Source: Flavobacteriales bacterium (GTDB lineage: Bacteria; Bacteroidota; Bacteroidia; NS11-12g; UBA9320). Taken from it: a stretch of 64,000 nt of DNA. This document shows, piece by piece, positions 15,939 through 25,465 of the stretch. The DNA lies in NCBI GenBank assembly GCA_020635395.1, contig JACJZV010000001.1, positions 1,406,551 to 1,470,550 of the forward strand. The letters run 5' to 3'. Under the pieces are notes generated by a model that was not told the origin of the DNA, made no database searches, and saw nothing but the letters and a program-made list of their open reading frames with translations. The first letter of the stretch is position 1, and each line of letters opens with the position of its first letter. A program made the position numbers and the translations under genes.

Positions 15939-18900
15939 TTATTCGATAATTATTTTCTGTATCGTGCTTCCCTGTTCAAAAACAATTTCGACAAAATAGA
16001 CCTTTGGGCTATTGTTTTGAACCGAAATGGTTTGAAACTTTTCAGAAATATATAACGGTTCAAAACGTACCTCTCTGCCCAAAACATCACTTATATGTAC
16101 TGAATTTATGGGGTATTCTTCGCTCGAAATATGAATTGTTCCAACACTCGGATTTGGGTAGATATGCAGCTTTTGAGCCAAAATAGGGGATATGCTTGAC
16201 TTATCCAACACATTAAATTGTCCAACCAGGGTATCGTTTAGCACTACCTGGTCGGTTGCTAACCGCGAGATGGCACGCATGGTGTACAAACCAACTGAGG
16301 TGGGAATGAAGGAACTGTCAAAAGCAAGTGTTTTGATCTCGGCAGAATCTAAGGTTATGCTTTTGTTGGATGAATATACCAACGATGTGCCAGCAAAAAT
16401 TTCATACGTAACAGAAAAATCAATGTCTTGTTTTTTTGAACCGATATTTTGAACTTCCAATTTGGGTTGATACGTTTTGTTCATAACCACATTGGAATCA
16501 ATTTGCGGATATACAAAAGCCACAGGAGCTACATCATTGTCAAGGGTTACATAAAACGGAATGACAACTTCATTATCGTTGATAAAAGCATCTTCCGAAT
16601 TACTGATTTTAAATGTGGCTTCATACAAACCAGTAGTTTTGGGTATAAAATAGTGGCCTGTTATCAACTGCACTTTTGTTGGAGCCAAATTAGAAAAAGA
16701 GTCGCTGTAGGAATAAACCTCAACACCATTTTTATTGATTTTAATGTCGGCATACACCGGAGATTCAATGCTGTGGATGCCGATATTTTTGGCCGAAAAA
16801 TTCAATTTTACCGTATCCAAATTAAGTCGAAAAGTTCTGTTTTTTGCAGGGTTGAAAACGCTGTCGATGCCAATAGAGTGCCGATGGTTTACAAAAAAGT
16901 GGCTGTAAAGACTATCGTTTGATTTTTCGACATCGCCAGTGTATTTTAGGTAAGTTAAAAGGCCGTATTTTCCAATGTTTGTGGTGGCAAAATTCAACGC
17001 AGTAAAGGTTGTATCATTTTCGTTAAATGCCAATGTTTTTGTCGCGGCAACCGAGTCGAAATGAATGATTGTGTTATTCTCGTTTCGTATCTGCCAATAA
17101 ATGAAAGTACCGGAGTTGATAGTGCTATTGCCTATATTTTTAACAACGGCAGAAAGCGGGATAGAACTATTAACAAAATAGGTTGAATCAACCACTGGGG
17201 ATAGGTTTTTAAGCAGTTTCAAATCAGTAGAACTGCGAATGTAAAAGGTAGAGCTCATGCGGTCGTTCGTGCTATCTTGGTCTCCCTTTAATTTGGTATA
17301 AACCGTAAATAACAGTGTTTGAGCACTATCCGGACAGGTAAAGGTTTTGAAAAGGGCTTGTTTTGAACTGAGTTTTCCTATACTTGTGGTAATGGCATCA
17401 CTATAAATAATTTCTCCCTTCCAATTTTTAATATGGCAAAGAATTTTTGCAGAATCTTGGTCTGCCAAACCTTCATTCCGATAAAAAACGTACGGTTTAA
17501 AGGTGGCTTTTCTCAAGTAAACACTGCCATTTTTAGGAGTTTCAATCGATTTTACTGCCAAATCATTACTACGTATTACTTGCAAATTCAATCGAAGTGT
17601 GTCGTTAATTCTAAAGGAGTCGATGTGATTCCAGCAAAAAACTTCCAAAATAACATTGCCCGAAAAAGGAATGGCTACCGAATCAAAAGCTAAAATCAAG
17701 CTACCAACACCATCTAAGCTGATGGTTTGTGTTTGCTCGGCAGCAATTTTAGTACCTTGTCTTACCCGAGAAGTGACCTTGATGTTGGATTGTTTTTTGG
17801 CTCCAAAATTTACCATACGCACCACAGGTTGAAATTCTTTTTTACCTAATTCCACCCGCTGACCTTCCGTGGGCGAAAAAAAGCTCTCCACCTGAATGTC
17901 GTAATTAATAAAAATGGAGAAGTTAGACCTAAGTGAATCGTTTTCGGTGGCCTTATCTCCCGCCAGTTCGGTATAAACCAAAAGCTCAAGATTGCCATAA
18001 TTTGTTTGGCTTATGCCTTTGTCGAAATGCACCAACAGTGTGTCATCGGCATCAAGTTGAATGTATTTTATGCTTTGATAGATAAGTGACCCGCTTTTGT
18101 TTCGTGCTTCGCAAACCACTTTAAAAGGCACTTTTTGATCATTTACACCATAGTTGATTATGGTTGCTGCTGGTATAATGGAGTCGATTGCCAACTCTAA
18201 TGTATCATTTGGAATAGGATTGTGGATGGCCCAAACCCCAACGTCATTGGCTAATTGAATGCGAGGTTGAATATCGAAATTGTAGTTAAATCCGGGAGAA
18301 AACGGCACCCAATCGGTATTGCCCGATGGGGCGGTAAAATAAAAAGTGCTTGGCCTAACTGGTACTTCATATTCAAACAAAAAGGCCACGTTGCTATTAC
18401 CCAATTGTCGGATACCCACGTAATAGCCATTAGTCACTTTTATTTTTGGAAAAATAGGAAGAATGTATTGTGAACCGTTGGTATAGAGTGTATCTGATTG
18501 ATAAATTAAATTACCGGGACCTCCGGTGCTATCTTCATTCCAAACGGCCAATTTAAAAGGCAATGCGGTAGAGGCAAAACCAATTTTAATTTGATTAATA
18601 TAATTGGTATCGGTATAAAATTTGGCAACAAAATCGCCTGTGGAGCCATTAAAACCTATACCTCCCGGAGTGTTGGTAACATACGGATTGTTGTGGCTCA
18701 AAACATTTGCCGTTATTCTTCGCTGGTTAAAAGAGGTGTCATCCAGCGGATAGTTGTCGGAAAGACTCATAACTTGTATCGAATCTTTACCTAAGTTTTT
18801 GGGTCTATAGTGTGTAAAATAGATAAAACGTTCTTCAAGAGGAGCAAGATTGTTGACAAAAATGGTGTCTTTAAATGTATTGGCTCCTGTAATGGATAGT

Positions 18901-19694
18901 TCTATGGGGTGGTTGTTAAGCTTTGCGTATCCGGTATTGGCAATCAGCACTTTTATGCTGTCAGTCGGGGTCATGGATATGGCCAACTCGCCCAAACAGT
19001 ATATGTTTTGAACGGAAGCGGATTTAGCAACCCGTTGATGCGAAATACGAATACACGGTTTTCTTACCTGACTGTTGTTGGTGGTATCTGGTGCATTGCC
19101 AATGTAGTAGATAAACTTGGTTTCGTTGTTTGATACAAATCCCGGAAAAGAAGCCCCACTTTCGTAGGCCCAATAGGGCATATCATCGACACTTTGTTTG
19201 GCCGTTTGATAAAATTCAACCATAATTTTCAAGTTTTTGCCTTTGGTGGTATCATACACCAAATACTTTAGCATCGGAAACTTTTTAAAACCCGGTTCGG
19301 CAGAAATTACATGGTTTGTGGTGCTGTCAAACGTTTTAATCATTCCGGTTTTCGCCACCTCCGCCGACCAATTTTTGATATTTCCAACACCCCAATCAGC
19401 ACTGTCGGTTAGGCCAACATACATCTTAAATCGAGGATTGCCCAAATATGTTCCAAGTCCGATTTTGTAAAATTCAATCATTCTAATGGTGTCGCCATGT
19501 CGCAAATCGCCGAGTGTATTTCTTGGGTAAATATAGGCGTGCCGGCTATAGGCTATTTGTGTGTCGGAATTTCCAACCATGGGGCCAAATGCGTTACTCG
19601 CAAATGACAAATATCCAACGGTGGTTTGCTGAGCAAACACTGGAGCAAATTGCACTATAACCGAACAAATTATGAGGGTAATAATTTTTTTCAT
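15939..19694 (-). CDS. Large secreted protein with CARDB-like repeats and T9SS sorting domain
   Basis: The 1251-residue product starts with a signal peptide (IITLIICSVIVQFAPVFAQ). A long beta-rich body follows, in which ~130-residue repeats contain phrases such as NIG/NFG, PTSVGLY and NDTLRLNL, typical of CARDB (cell adhesion related) Ig-like domains. The C-terminal ~80 residues (LHIYPNPSVGTIH ... VYFVEIVFEQGSTIQKIIIE) form a type A T9SS sorting domain. It is predicted to be exported by the type IX system and anchored at the surface or released. Its role in adhesion is inference. It is convergent with gap across a shared terminator. Confidence 0.85.
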   Translation of the reverse strand: MKKIITLIICSVIVQFAPVFAQQTTVGYLSFASNAFGPMVGNSDTQIAYSRHAYIYPRNTLGDLRHGDTIRMIEFYKIGLGTYLGNPRFKMYVGLTDSADWGVGNIKNWSAEVAKTGMIKTFDSTTNHVISAEPGFKKFPMLKYLVYDTTKGKNLKIMVEFYQTAKQSVDDMPYWAYESGASFPGFVSNNETKFIYYIGNAPDTTNNSQVRKPCIRISHQRVAKSASVQNIYCLGELAISMTPTDSIKVLIANTGYAKLNNHPIELSITGANTFKDTIFVNNLAPLEERFIYFTHYRPKNLGKDSIQVMSLSDNYPLDDTSFNQRRITANVLSHNNPYVTNTPGGIGFNGSTGDFVAKFYTDTNYINQIKIGFASTALPFKLAVWNEDSTGGPGNLIYQSDTLYTNGSQYILPIFPKIKVTNGYYVGIRQLGNSNVAFLFEYEVPVRPSTFYFTAPSGNTDWVPFSPGFNYNFDIQPRIQLANDVGVWAIHNPIPNDTLELAIDSIIPAATIINYGVNDQKVPFKVVCEARNKSGSLIYQSIKYIQLDADDTLLVHFDKGISQTNYGNLELLVYTELAGDKATENDSLRSNFSIFINYDIQVESFFSPTEGQRVELGKKEFQPVVRMVNFGAKKQSNIKVTSRVRQGTKIAAEQTQTISLDGVGSLILAFDSVAIPFSGNVILEVFCWNHIDSFRINDTLRLNLQVIRSNDLAVKSIETPKNGSVYLRKATFKPYVFYRNEGLADQDSAKILCHIKNWKGEIIYSDAITTSIGKLSSKQALFKTFTCPDSAQTLLFTVYTKLKGDQDSTNDRMSSTFYIRSSTDLKLLKNLSPVVDSTYFVNSSIPLSAVVKNIGNSTINSGTFIYWQIRNENNTIIHFDSVAATKTLAFNENDTTFTALNFATTNIGKYGLLTYLKYTGDVEKSNDSLYSHFFVNHRHSIGIDSVFNPAKNRTFRLNLDTVKLNFSAKNIGIHSIESPVYADIKINKNGVEVYSYSDSFSNLAPTKVQLITGHYFIPKTTGLYEATFKISNSEDAFINDNEVVIPFYVTLDNDVAPVAFVYPQIDSNVVMNKTYQPKLEVQNIGSKKQDIDFSVTYEIFAGTSLVYSSNKSITLDSAEIKTLAFDSSFIPTSVGLYTMRAISRLATDQVVLNDTLVGQFNVLDKSSISPILAQKLHIYPNPSVGTIHISSEEYPINSVHISDVLGREVRFEPLYISEKFQTISVQNNSPKVYFVEIVFEQGSTIQKIIIE

Positions 19695-19901
19695 TAGTCA
19701 AAAGTAGGATTTAGTTAGCGTTTAATTTTCATTTGATTAAAAGATATGATTATGTTTTTACTAAAACGGCATAAAGGCGGCTTCATGCCTTAAATAAAAA
19801 ATGGAGAGTATATAAACCAATATACCACTACCACGATATTACTCCGTTCAAATTTGCAAACAAATAACCACACATTCATATCAAAAAGATAGAATAGTTG
19901 A

Positions 19902-19909
19902 TACCTTTG
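19902..19909 (+). promoter_or_regulatory. -7 promoter element for the serC operon
   Basis: TACCTTTG matches TAnnTTTG 17 bases upstream of the serC ATG. The rest of the 19695-19925 gap shows no other feature. Confidence 0.45.
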
Positions 19910-19925
19910 TCGCAAATTTTAAGCA

Positions 19926-20978
19926 ATGTCTAAGATTCATAATTTTTCTGCTGGCCCGGCCGTATTGCCCCAAGTGGCCATAGATGCGGCGGCCAAAGCT
20001 ATTCATAATTTTGCCAACACTGGTTTATCCATTTTAGAGGTTTCTCATCGTGGAAAAGAATATGTAGCCGTGATGGATGAGGCTCGTAGCTTGGTAAAAA
20101 AACTGCTTAATTTGGGCGATGAATATGAGGTTTTATACCTTCAGGGCGGTGCCAGTCTTCAATTTTTGATGGTGGCCTACAATCTTTTAAACAAAAAAGG
20201 AGGATATATTGATACCGGAACCTGGGCTTCAAATGCCATAAAAGAGGCAAAACTATTAGGCGAGGTAGATGTGTTGGCCAGTAGTAAAGATAAGAATTAT
20301 ACCTATATACCAAAAAACTTCACAGTTCCTTCGGATATTGATTATCTGCACTTTACAAGCAATAATACCATATACGGAAGCCAGTTTCATGATTTTCCTA
20401 AAACGGATAGTTTGTTGGTTTGCGATATGAGTTCGGATATGTTTAGCCGAAAAATAGACGCATCAAAATTTGATTTGATTTATGCCGGAGCTCAGAAAAA
20501 TCTTGGGCCTGCCGGAGCAACTTTGGTTGTAATAAAGAAAGAAATTTTGGGTAAGGTGAGTCGTCAAATACCGAGTATGCTCAGTTATCAAGTGCATATA
20601 GATAAAGAATCCATGTTCAATACTCCACCAGCATTTGCGGTATATGTGGTGTTACAAACTCTAAAATGGATTGAGCAGTTGGGTATCGATACTATTGAAA
20701 ATAGAAACAGACAAAAGGCGGAATTGCTTTATAATGAAGTGGACAGAAACCCCAATTTCGTTGGACCTGTGGCCAAAGACGATAGAAGTTTTATGAACCC
20801 TGTTTTTCTTCTCGCCGATGAGAGCAAAACCGATGCATTTATGGCAGCCTGCAAAGAGGCGAATATTAGCGGCATTAAGGGACATCGCTCTGTGGGTGGG
20901 TTTAGAGCGTCAATGTATAATGCATTAGAGTTAGATAGTGTTCAGGCTTTGGTTAATGTGATGCAAACGTTTAATTAA
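19926..20978 (+). CDS. serC: Phosphoserine aminotransferase
   Basis: A 350-residue PLP enzyme that transaminates 3-phosphohydroxypyruvate with glutamate in serine synthesis; the same enzyme acts in pyridoxal phosphate synthesis in some bacteria. N-terminal NFSAGPAVLP is diagnostic. The PLP-binding lysine is K191 in YAGAQKNLGPAG, and HRSVGGFRASMYN lies near the C-terminus. serA starts eight bases after its stop, so the two consecutive pathway enzymes form an operon. Confidence 0.96.
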   Translation: MSKIHNFSAGPAVLPQVAIDAAAKAIHNFANTGLSILEVSHRGKEYVAVMDEARSLVKKLLNLGDEYEVLYLQGGASLQFLMVAYNLLNKKGGYIDTGTWASNAIKEAKLLGEVDVLASSKDKNYTYIPKNFTVPSDIDYLHFTSNNTIYGSQFHDFPKTDSLLVCDMSSDMFSRKIDASKFDLIYAGAQKNLGPAGATLVVIKKEILGKVSRQIPSMLSYQVHIDKESMFNTPPAFAVYVVLQTLKWIEQLGIDTIENRNRQKAELLYNEVDRNPNFVGPVAKDDRSFMNPVFLLADESKTDAFMAACKEANISGIKGHRSVGGFRASMYNALELDSVQALVNVMQTFN

Positions 20979-20986
20979 TAGTTAAA

Positions 20987-21943
20987 ATGAAGATATTAGC
21001 AAACGATGGCATTGATGCCACAGGGAAGGAATTGTTGGAAAAAGCTGGTTTTGAAGTATATACCGCAAACATTGCACAAGCAGATTTATTAACAAAACTA
21101 AACGATTATGATGCCATTTTGGTGCGAAGTGCAACTAAAGTTAGAAAAGAACTAATCGATGCTTCTCCAAATTTGAAACTTATTGGTAGAGGTGGAGTTG
21201 GAATGGACAACATTGATGTAGAATATGCAAAATCAAAAGGTATTGAAGTGATCAATACTCCCGCCGCATCCAGCAACAGCGTGGCTGAGTTGGTTTTTGC
21301 CCATTTGCTTTCGGCCAATAGATTTTTGAATAAAACCAATTGCGAAATGCACTCGCTGGAATTTTCCAGATTTAAAGAATTGAAAAACGAATGCTCAAAA
21401 GGCACCGAACTTTTTGGTAAAACTATTGGCATCATTGGACTTGGAAGAATAGGGAAAGAAGTTGCACGCATTGCCATTGGCATGGGCATGAACGTAGTGG
21501 CACATGACCCGTTTTTAGATAAAGCCGAAATAGAAATTATTTTTCACAACCAATTAAATATCTCTCCTGTCAAAGTGGAAATTGTCACAAAGTCGAAAGA
21601 GGAAGTGTTGGCCGAAAGCGATTTTATCAGCCTGCATCTGCCGGGCGGAAAGGGGATAATTATGGGAGAAACAGAATTTGCCAAATTAAAGAAAAGTGCC
21701 GTTTTGGTTAATTGTGCCAGAGGTGGTTCTGTTGATGAATTGGCATTAAATAATGCGTTAAATTCTGGTCAGCTTGCTGCCGCGGCGTTGGATGTGTTCG
21801 AAAAAGAACCACCTGAGTATATGGATATTTTAGTAAATTCCAAAGTTTCGTTGTCGCCACATATCGGAGCCTCAACAGTAGAGGCTCAAGAACGAATTGG
21901 TGAAGAATTAGCCTCCAAGATTATTTCATTTTTCAAAAAATAA
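20987..21943 (+). CDS. serA: D-3-phosphoglycerate dehydrogenase, short form
   Basis: This 318-residue NAD-dependent 2-hydroxyacid dehydrogenase oxidises 3-phosphoglycerate in the first step of serine synthesis. It has the Rossmann motif GLGRIG at 151-156, an RGGxVD-type loop (CARGGSVDELAL), and the catalytic Glu/His region (EKEPPEY, LSPHIGAST). It lacks the C-terminal ACT domain of long forms, so serine feedback through ACT is not expected. It sits between serC and a DUF1015 gene. Confidence 0.93.
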   Translation: MKILANDGIDATGKELLEKAGFEVYTANIAQADLLTKLNDYDAILVRSATKVRKELIDASPNLKLIGRGGVGMDNIDVEYAKSKGIEVINTPAASSNSVAELVFAHLLSANRFLNKTNCEMHSLEFSRFKELKNECSKGTELFGKTIGIIGLGRIGKEVARIAIGMGMNVVAHDPFLDKAEIEIIFHNQLNISPVKVEIVTKSKEEVLAESDFISLHLPGGKGIIMGETEFAKLKKSAVLVNCARGGSVDELALNNALNSGQLAAAALDVFEKEPPEYMDILVNSKVSLSPHIGASTVEAQERIGEELASKIISFFKK

Positions 21944-21945
21944 CT

Positions 21946-23139
21946 ATGCCAAAATTTAAACCGTTCAGGTTTTCGATGGCTCACACCGAATTTATACCTC
22001 AGGTAGCCGTTCGGTCATCCGATTTTAGCAACAATGAAGAGTTGTTGGTTGAAATGCGAAACAATCCACATTCTTACTTGCATTTGACCAAAAATGACTT
22101 GCTGAGCGATGAGTATGCTCATTTTTCGCAAGAATTTTTTAAAAATTCAAAAGCATATATTTCACATCTCATTGAAAATGAAATAATTAGTAGGTTTGAG
22201 CAAGATATATTTTTTGTTTATCGCCAAACTTCTAATGGAACATCGCATACGGGAATTATTGGCTTGGTAGATATTTTGGATTACCAAAAAAATAAAATCA
22301 AAAAACACGAACACACAAGACATGTCACCGAGGGTTTTGTAATGGAGCTTTTAAATCATACTAAAATAATTGGCGACCCGCTGTTACTTAGCCATCATCA
22401 TAAGCAATCGTTAGAAGATTTGTTGCGATGGGTCATTTCGCATCCAGCCGATATTGATTATGAAAAAAGGGAAAAAAGACATCAAATTTGGTATATCGAA
22501 TCTGAAAATTTGGTAGAAACCTTTAGAAATGAGGTAGAAACTATTCAGGATTTTTATATCATGGATGGGCATCATCGAGCAGCCGGTGTAAATAATTTAT
22601 ACAATCAATCTGAGTCGAAAAAAGACCGATATTGTTTGGCATATTTGATTGATTGTAATCAATTAAGCATTAGTCCTTTCCATAGATTAGTTAAACAAAA
22701 TAAAATAATGCTCCCAGATTTGTTAGAGGCATTATCCGAAAATTTTTTGGTAACAGAGCAGCCGGAATATGTTTTTCGACCAGATGGAAGAGGGCAAATG
22801 GTGCTGAAAACTGCCGAAAAAACCTACATGCTTACTGCCTTGAACACCTTGCCAAATTTGGATGTTCAGGTTATTGAAAATGATATCTTAAATGACATTT
22901 TTGGTATAACTAACTCACGAACAGATGATAGGGTGGATTTTATAAAAGATGATGAGGTAAGTCTAAATAATGCACTTGGATGCACCAAAGTAGATGGAAA
23001 TTTCTTGTTTTTATTGCATCCGTGCACGTTTGAAGAAATCGCCGACATATCAGACAAAAACGAAATTATGCCTCCAAAAAGTACTTATGTAGAACCTAAA
23101 TGTCCTGCTGGACTATTTCTTCAAAAATACGGGCAGTAA
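21946..23139 (+). CDS. DUF1015 family protein
   Basis: 397 residues, beginning two bases after serA. It has the DUF1015 hallmarks: an N-terminal PKFKPFR, FFVYRQTSNGTSHTGIIGLVDI, IMDGHHRAAGVN and the C-terminal MPPKSTYVEPKCPAGLF. The biochemical role of DUF1015 is not established in what I know. Its repeated linkage with serA/serC in Bacteroidota suggests a function tied to serine metabolism; that part is inference. Confidence 0.9.
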   Translation: MPKFKPFRFSMAHTEFIPQVAVRSSDFSNNEELLVEMRNNPHSYLHLTKNDLLSDEYAHFSQEFFKNSKAYISHLIENEIISRFEQDIFFVYRQTSNGTSHTGIIGLVDILDYQKNKIKKHEHTRHVTEGFVMELLNHTKIIGDPLLLSHHHKQSLEDLLRWVISHPADIDYEKREKRHQIWYIESENLVETFRNEVETIQDFYIMDGHHRAAGVNNLYNQSESKKDRYCLAYLIDCNQLSISPFHRLVKQNKIMLPDLLEALSENFLVTEQPEYVFRPDGRGQMVLKTAEKTYMLTALNTLPNLDVQVIENDILNDIFGITNSRTDDRVDFIKDDEVSLNNALGCTKVDGNFLFLLHPCTFEEIADISDKNEIMPPKSTYVEPKCPAGLFLQKYGQ

Positions 23140-23144
23140 ATTTT

Positions 23145-23311
23145 AAGAACCTGTTTATTATCTCCAAATTGAAAGCTAATTTGGAATTATTTTAGTCCAA
23201 ACAAGGCAAAATTGAAGAGAACGGCAGAGCTATTTGAGGAAATTTTAACGAAGTTTGTGGGTTAAAATAAACCGAAATAGGTCAATTTGTGAGATTATAA
23301 ACAGGCTCTAA
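23145..23311. repeat. MITE-like element with ~28-bp terminal inverted repeats
   Basis: The left end (23145-23172) contains CCTGTTTATTATCTC followed by CAAATTGA. The reverse complement of the right end (23282-23311) contains CCTGTTTATAATCTC followed by ACAAATTGA. About 110 bases between them have no coding capacity. It looks like a small non-autonomous transposon relic, and its right end supplies the stop codon region of the convergent DUF6580 gene. Confidence 0.6.
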
Positions 23312-23898
23312 GCTACCTGTTTTGCCTTTAGTTGAACTGAATCAACCCACTTGATGGCTGCAAGTGCAACAGTGGTGAAAATGAAAGTAGAAACCACTCC
23401 GTTTAAAAAGAAGTTGCTCATTACATCATTTTTGTAGAATGCAAGACCTGCGGCATAGCACTGAATTAGACCCACAAAATCTTTGCTGTACATGCCATGG
23501 ATAGGGTCTAACCAAGCTGCAAAGTTTGTTATTAGAAAAAAGGCAATACCCGATAAAATGGACGCTTTTAGAATAGATAGTCCGCTCTTATTTTTGGATA
23601 ATACCGTTTTGCCAATCAATACAGTCAAAGCAAAAGCCCCGTAAACAGCAATCATAGATATGTTTCCCAAATAACTTTTGAATTCTGGTGAAATTGCAGC
23701 CAAAGCCAAATCAGACAACAACATAGCTCCTAAGGGAATAGAAAAGCGTTTGCCCTGAGTGGCAAACATAGCTCCGGCCAATAGTGCTATTGCACCTATT
23801 GGTTGAAAATTTGGCATTCCAAGTTTATTGATAAACAAACGAACAATGGTTAAAACCAAAATCATTAGAACCGTGCTTATCTCAAAAGTTTTTCTCAT
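23308..23898 (-). CDS. DUF6580-family integral membrane protein
   Basis: 196 residues from the ATG at 23898 (MRKTFEISTVLMILVL); an in-frame TTG 18 bases upstream is less likely. Five to six hydrophobic segments are visible (e.g. FQPIGAIALLAGAMF, LGAMLLSDLALAA, NISMIAVYGAFALTVLIG, ILSGIAFFLITNFAAWL). The family is annotated as putative transport protein; substrate unknown. Its stop lies inside the MITE-like inverted repeat, which suggests the C-terminus was rewritten by that insertion. Confidence 0.75.
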   Translation of the reverse strand: MRKTFEISTVLMILVLTIVRLFINKLGMPNFQPIGAIALLAGAMFATQGKRFSIPLGAMLLSDLALAAISPEFKSYLGNISMIAVYGAFALTVLIGKTVLSKNKSGLSILKASILSGIAFFLITNFAAWLDPIHGMYSKDFVGLIQCYAAGLAFYKNDVMSNFFLNGVVSTFIFTTVALAAIKWVDSVQLKAKQVA

Positions 23899-24070
23899 CT
23901 CTATTTTTTTATGCAAATATAGACAGCCCGCTAATTAATATACAATTTGCGTTTTCCACGTTTTTTATTATTGTTAAATATTTTAATATAATTATTTATA
24001 AATCAGTTTATTATATATTGTATTTTAAACAAAAAATTATCACTAATTAACGGATTTCAACCTATAGAAA

Positions 24071-24109
24071 TTTACAATTGTGAATAAACAAATCCTTTAC
24101 AATTGTAAA
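24071..24109. promoter_or_regulatory. Paired palindromic operator candidates for the XRE regulator
   Basis: TTTACAATTGTGAA (24071-24084) and the perfect palindrome TTTACAATTGTAAA (24096-24109) have centres 25 bp apart. A weaker third copy, TTTCACATTTGTCAAA, runs to the start codon at 24115-24130. Their position directly before an XRE-type gene suggests autoregulation. The rest of the 23899-24128 gap is very AT-rich. Confidence 0.6.
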
Positions 24110-24128
24110 ATAATTTCACATTTGTCAA

Positions 24129-24479
24129 ATGGATTTATTGAATAAACGGGTGATGCAGTTTGTCTCTGCAATAGGTTTGTCAAAGAGTGATTTTGCTTCG
24201 GCCATTGGAGTTCAGCCTTCATTGATTAGTCATATTAGCAGCGGTCGGAACAAAGTGGGTGTTGAGGTGCTACAAAAAATGTTAGAGATTTATCCTGACA
24301 TTTCAGCAGAGTGGTTGATGCTTGGAAAAGGGGATATGTTTACCCAAAATAATACAAATCAATCGATTAGACTAAAAGTAGAAGTGCAAAATTTGATTTC
24401 TGAAATGGATTTAGTTCAAAACCAATTTAATGTGCTTAAACGCAAGTTTGACAAACTGGCCTCAGAGCTTAAAGGTTAG
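24129..24479 (+). CDS. XRE-family helix-turn-helix transcriptional regulator
   Basis: 116 residues. The HTH covers roughly residues 12-50 (LSKSDFASAIGVQPSLISHISSGRNKVGVEVLQKML), followed by the DISAEWLMLGKGDMF phrase common in Bacteroidota Cro/CI-like regulators. A C-terminal coiled coil (LVQNQFNVLKRKFDKLASELKG) probably dimerises it. Palindromic sites immediately upstream suggest it controls its own promoter. It overlaps the convergent EamA gene by four bases at the stop codons. Confidence 0.85.
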   Translation: MDLLNKRVMQFVSAIGLSKSDFASAIGVQPSLISHISSGRNKVGVEVLQKMLEIYPDISAEWLMLGKGDMFTQNNTNQSIRLKVEVQNLISEMDLVQNQFNVLKRKFDKLASELKG

Positions 24480-25387
24480 TTTTCTCGATTTCTGGCCTTG
24501 CTAACAAGGTAAACCCCCAATAAAATAAGTAACATTCCCACGGCATGTATGCCTCGGATGTTTTCTTTATCCATTGCCCCAAAAACCAATGCCATAATTG
24601 GTATAAAATAGGTAACTGAGCTGGCAAAAATGGGTCCACTGGTTTGCAATAGTCTGTTAAACATTATTAAACTGATAGAATTTCCAAAAATGGCCAAAAG
24701 GGCAATGGCTCCAAATGATTTATAAATTTGATGATTTTCGTAGGTTTCAAGCTGTTGCCAATTGCTAAATAAAAGAATAAAACCGCTTATAACCGCCAAA
24801 AAAAACAATGGCAACGCAGAAATATTGAGTGCTTTGTATTTGGACAGTTTTACTTTTATAAGGTTGACATTGGCTCCATACATAGCCGTTGCAAGTATGA
24901 TTAACAGCGAATATTTGTGTTCGCCTGATTTTAATGTGTCAAAATCATTATCGATGAAATGCGAACCCAAAATCAAAACCAAAGCACCCAAAAATCCAAC
25001 CAAAACGCCGAACGTTTTGTTTTTGGCCATAACAATAGAACCGAATATTGAACCTATAATAAGCGTAAACAGTGGTGTTAAAGCATTTAATGCTCCGGCA
25101 ATGGAACTTTCAACTTTAGTTTCTCCGTATGCAAACAAAAAAGCCGGAATGCCATTGCCAAGTAAGCCGGAAAAAAGAAGAAATTTCCTGTCTTTCGGGG
25201 CAATATCTTTAATTAAATGAAAAACAAAAGGGGTAAATACGCTGCCGGCAATGAACAATCTGGTGGCCGCCAACTGTAAAGGGGTCATTACTTTTAGTCC
25301 TTCTTTTATTAAAATAAACGATGCACCCCAAATAAATGCCAAAATGGCAAGAATAACAAAGGGCATTGCGGACGCATTGATTTTCAT
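24476..25387 (-). CDS. EamA-family (DMT superfamily) transporter
   Basis: 303 residues from the ATG at 25387 (MKINASAMPFVILAILAFIWGASFILIKEGL). Ten transmembrane helices are expected from two EamA repeats, and the WGASF motif in the first helix is typical. The substrate of such drug/metabolite transporters cannot be told from sequence. It is divergent from purD with less than 80 bases between starts, so the promoters lie back to back. Confidence 0.9.
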   Translation of the reverse strand: MKINASAMPFVILAILAFIWGASFILIKEGLKVMTPLQLAATRLFIAGSVFTPFVFHLIKDIAPKDRKFLLFSGLLGNGIPAFLFAYGETKVESSIAGALNALTPLFTLIIGSIFGSIVMAKNKTFGVLVGFLGALVLILGSHFIDNDFDTLKSGEHKYSLLIILATAMYGANVNLIKVKLSKYKALNISALPLFFLAVISGFILLFSNWQQLETYENHQIYKSFGAIALLAIFGNSISLIMFNRLLQTSGPIFASSVTYFIPIMALVFGAMDKENIRGIHAVGMLLILLGVYLVSKARNREN

Positions 25388-25465
25388 TATGTTTAAAAAA
25401 GTCGGGAAAAATAAGTCTGCTTTATGGCAATAAGCTGCAAATGCCTGATAATTTTGCACATTATT

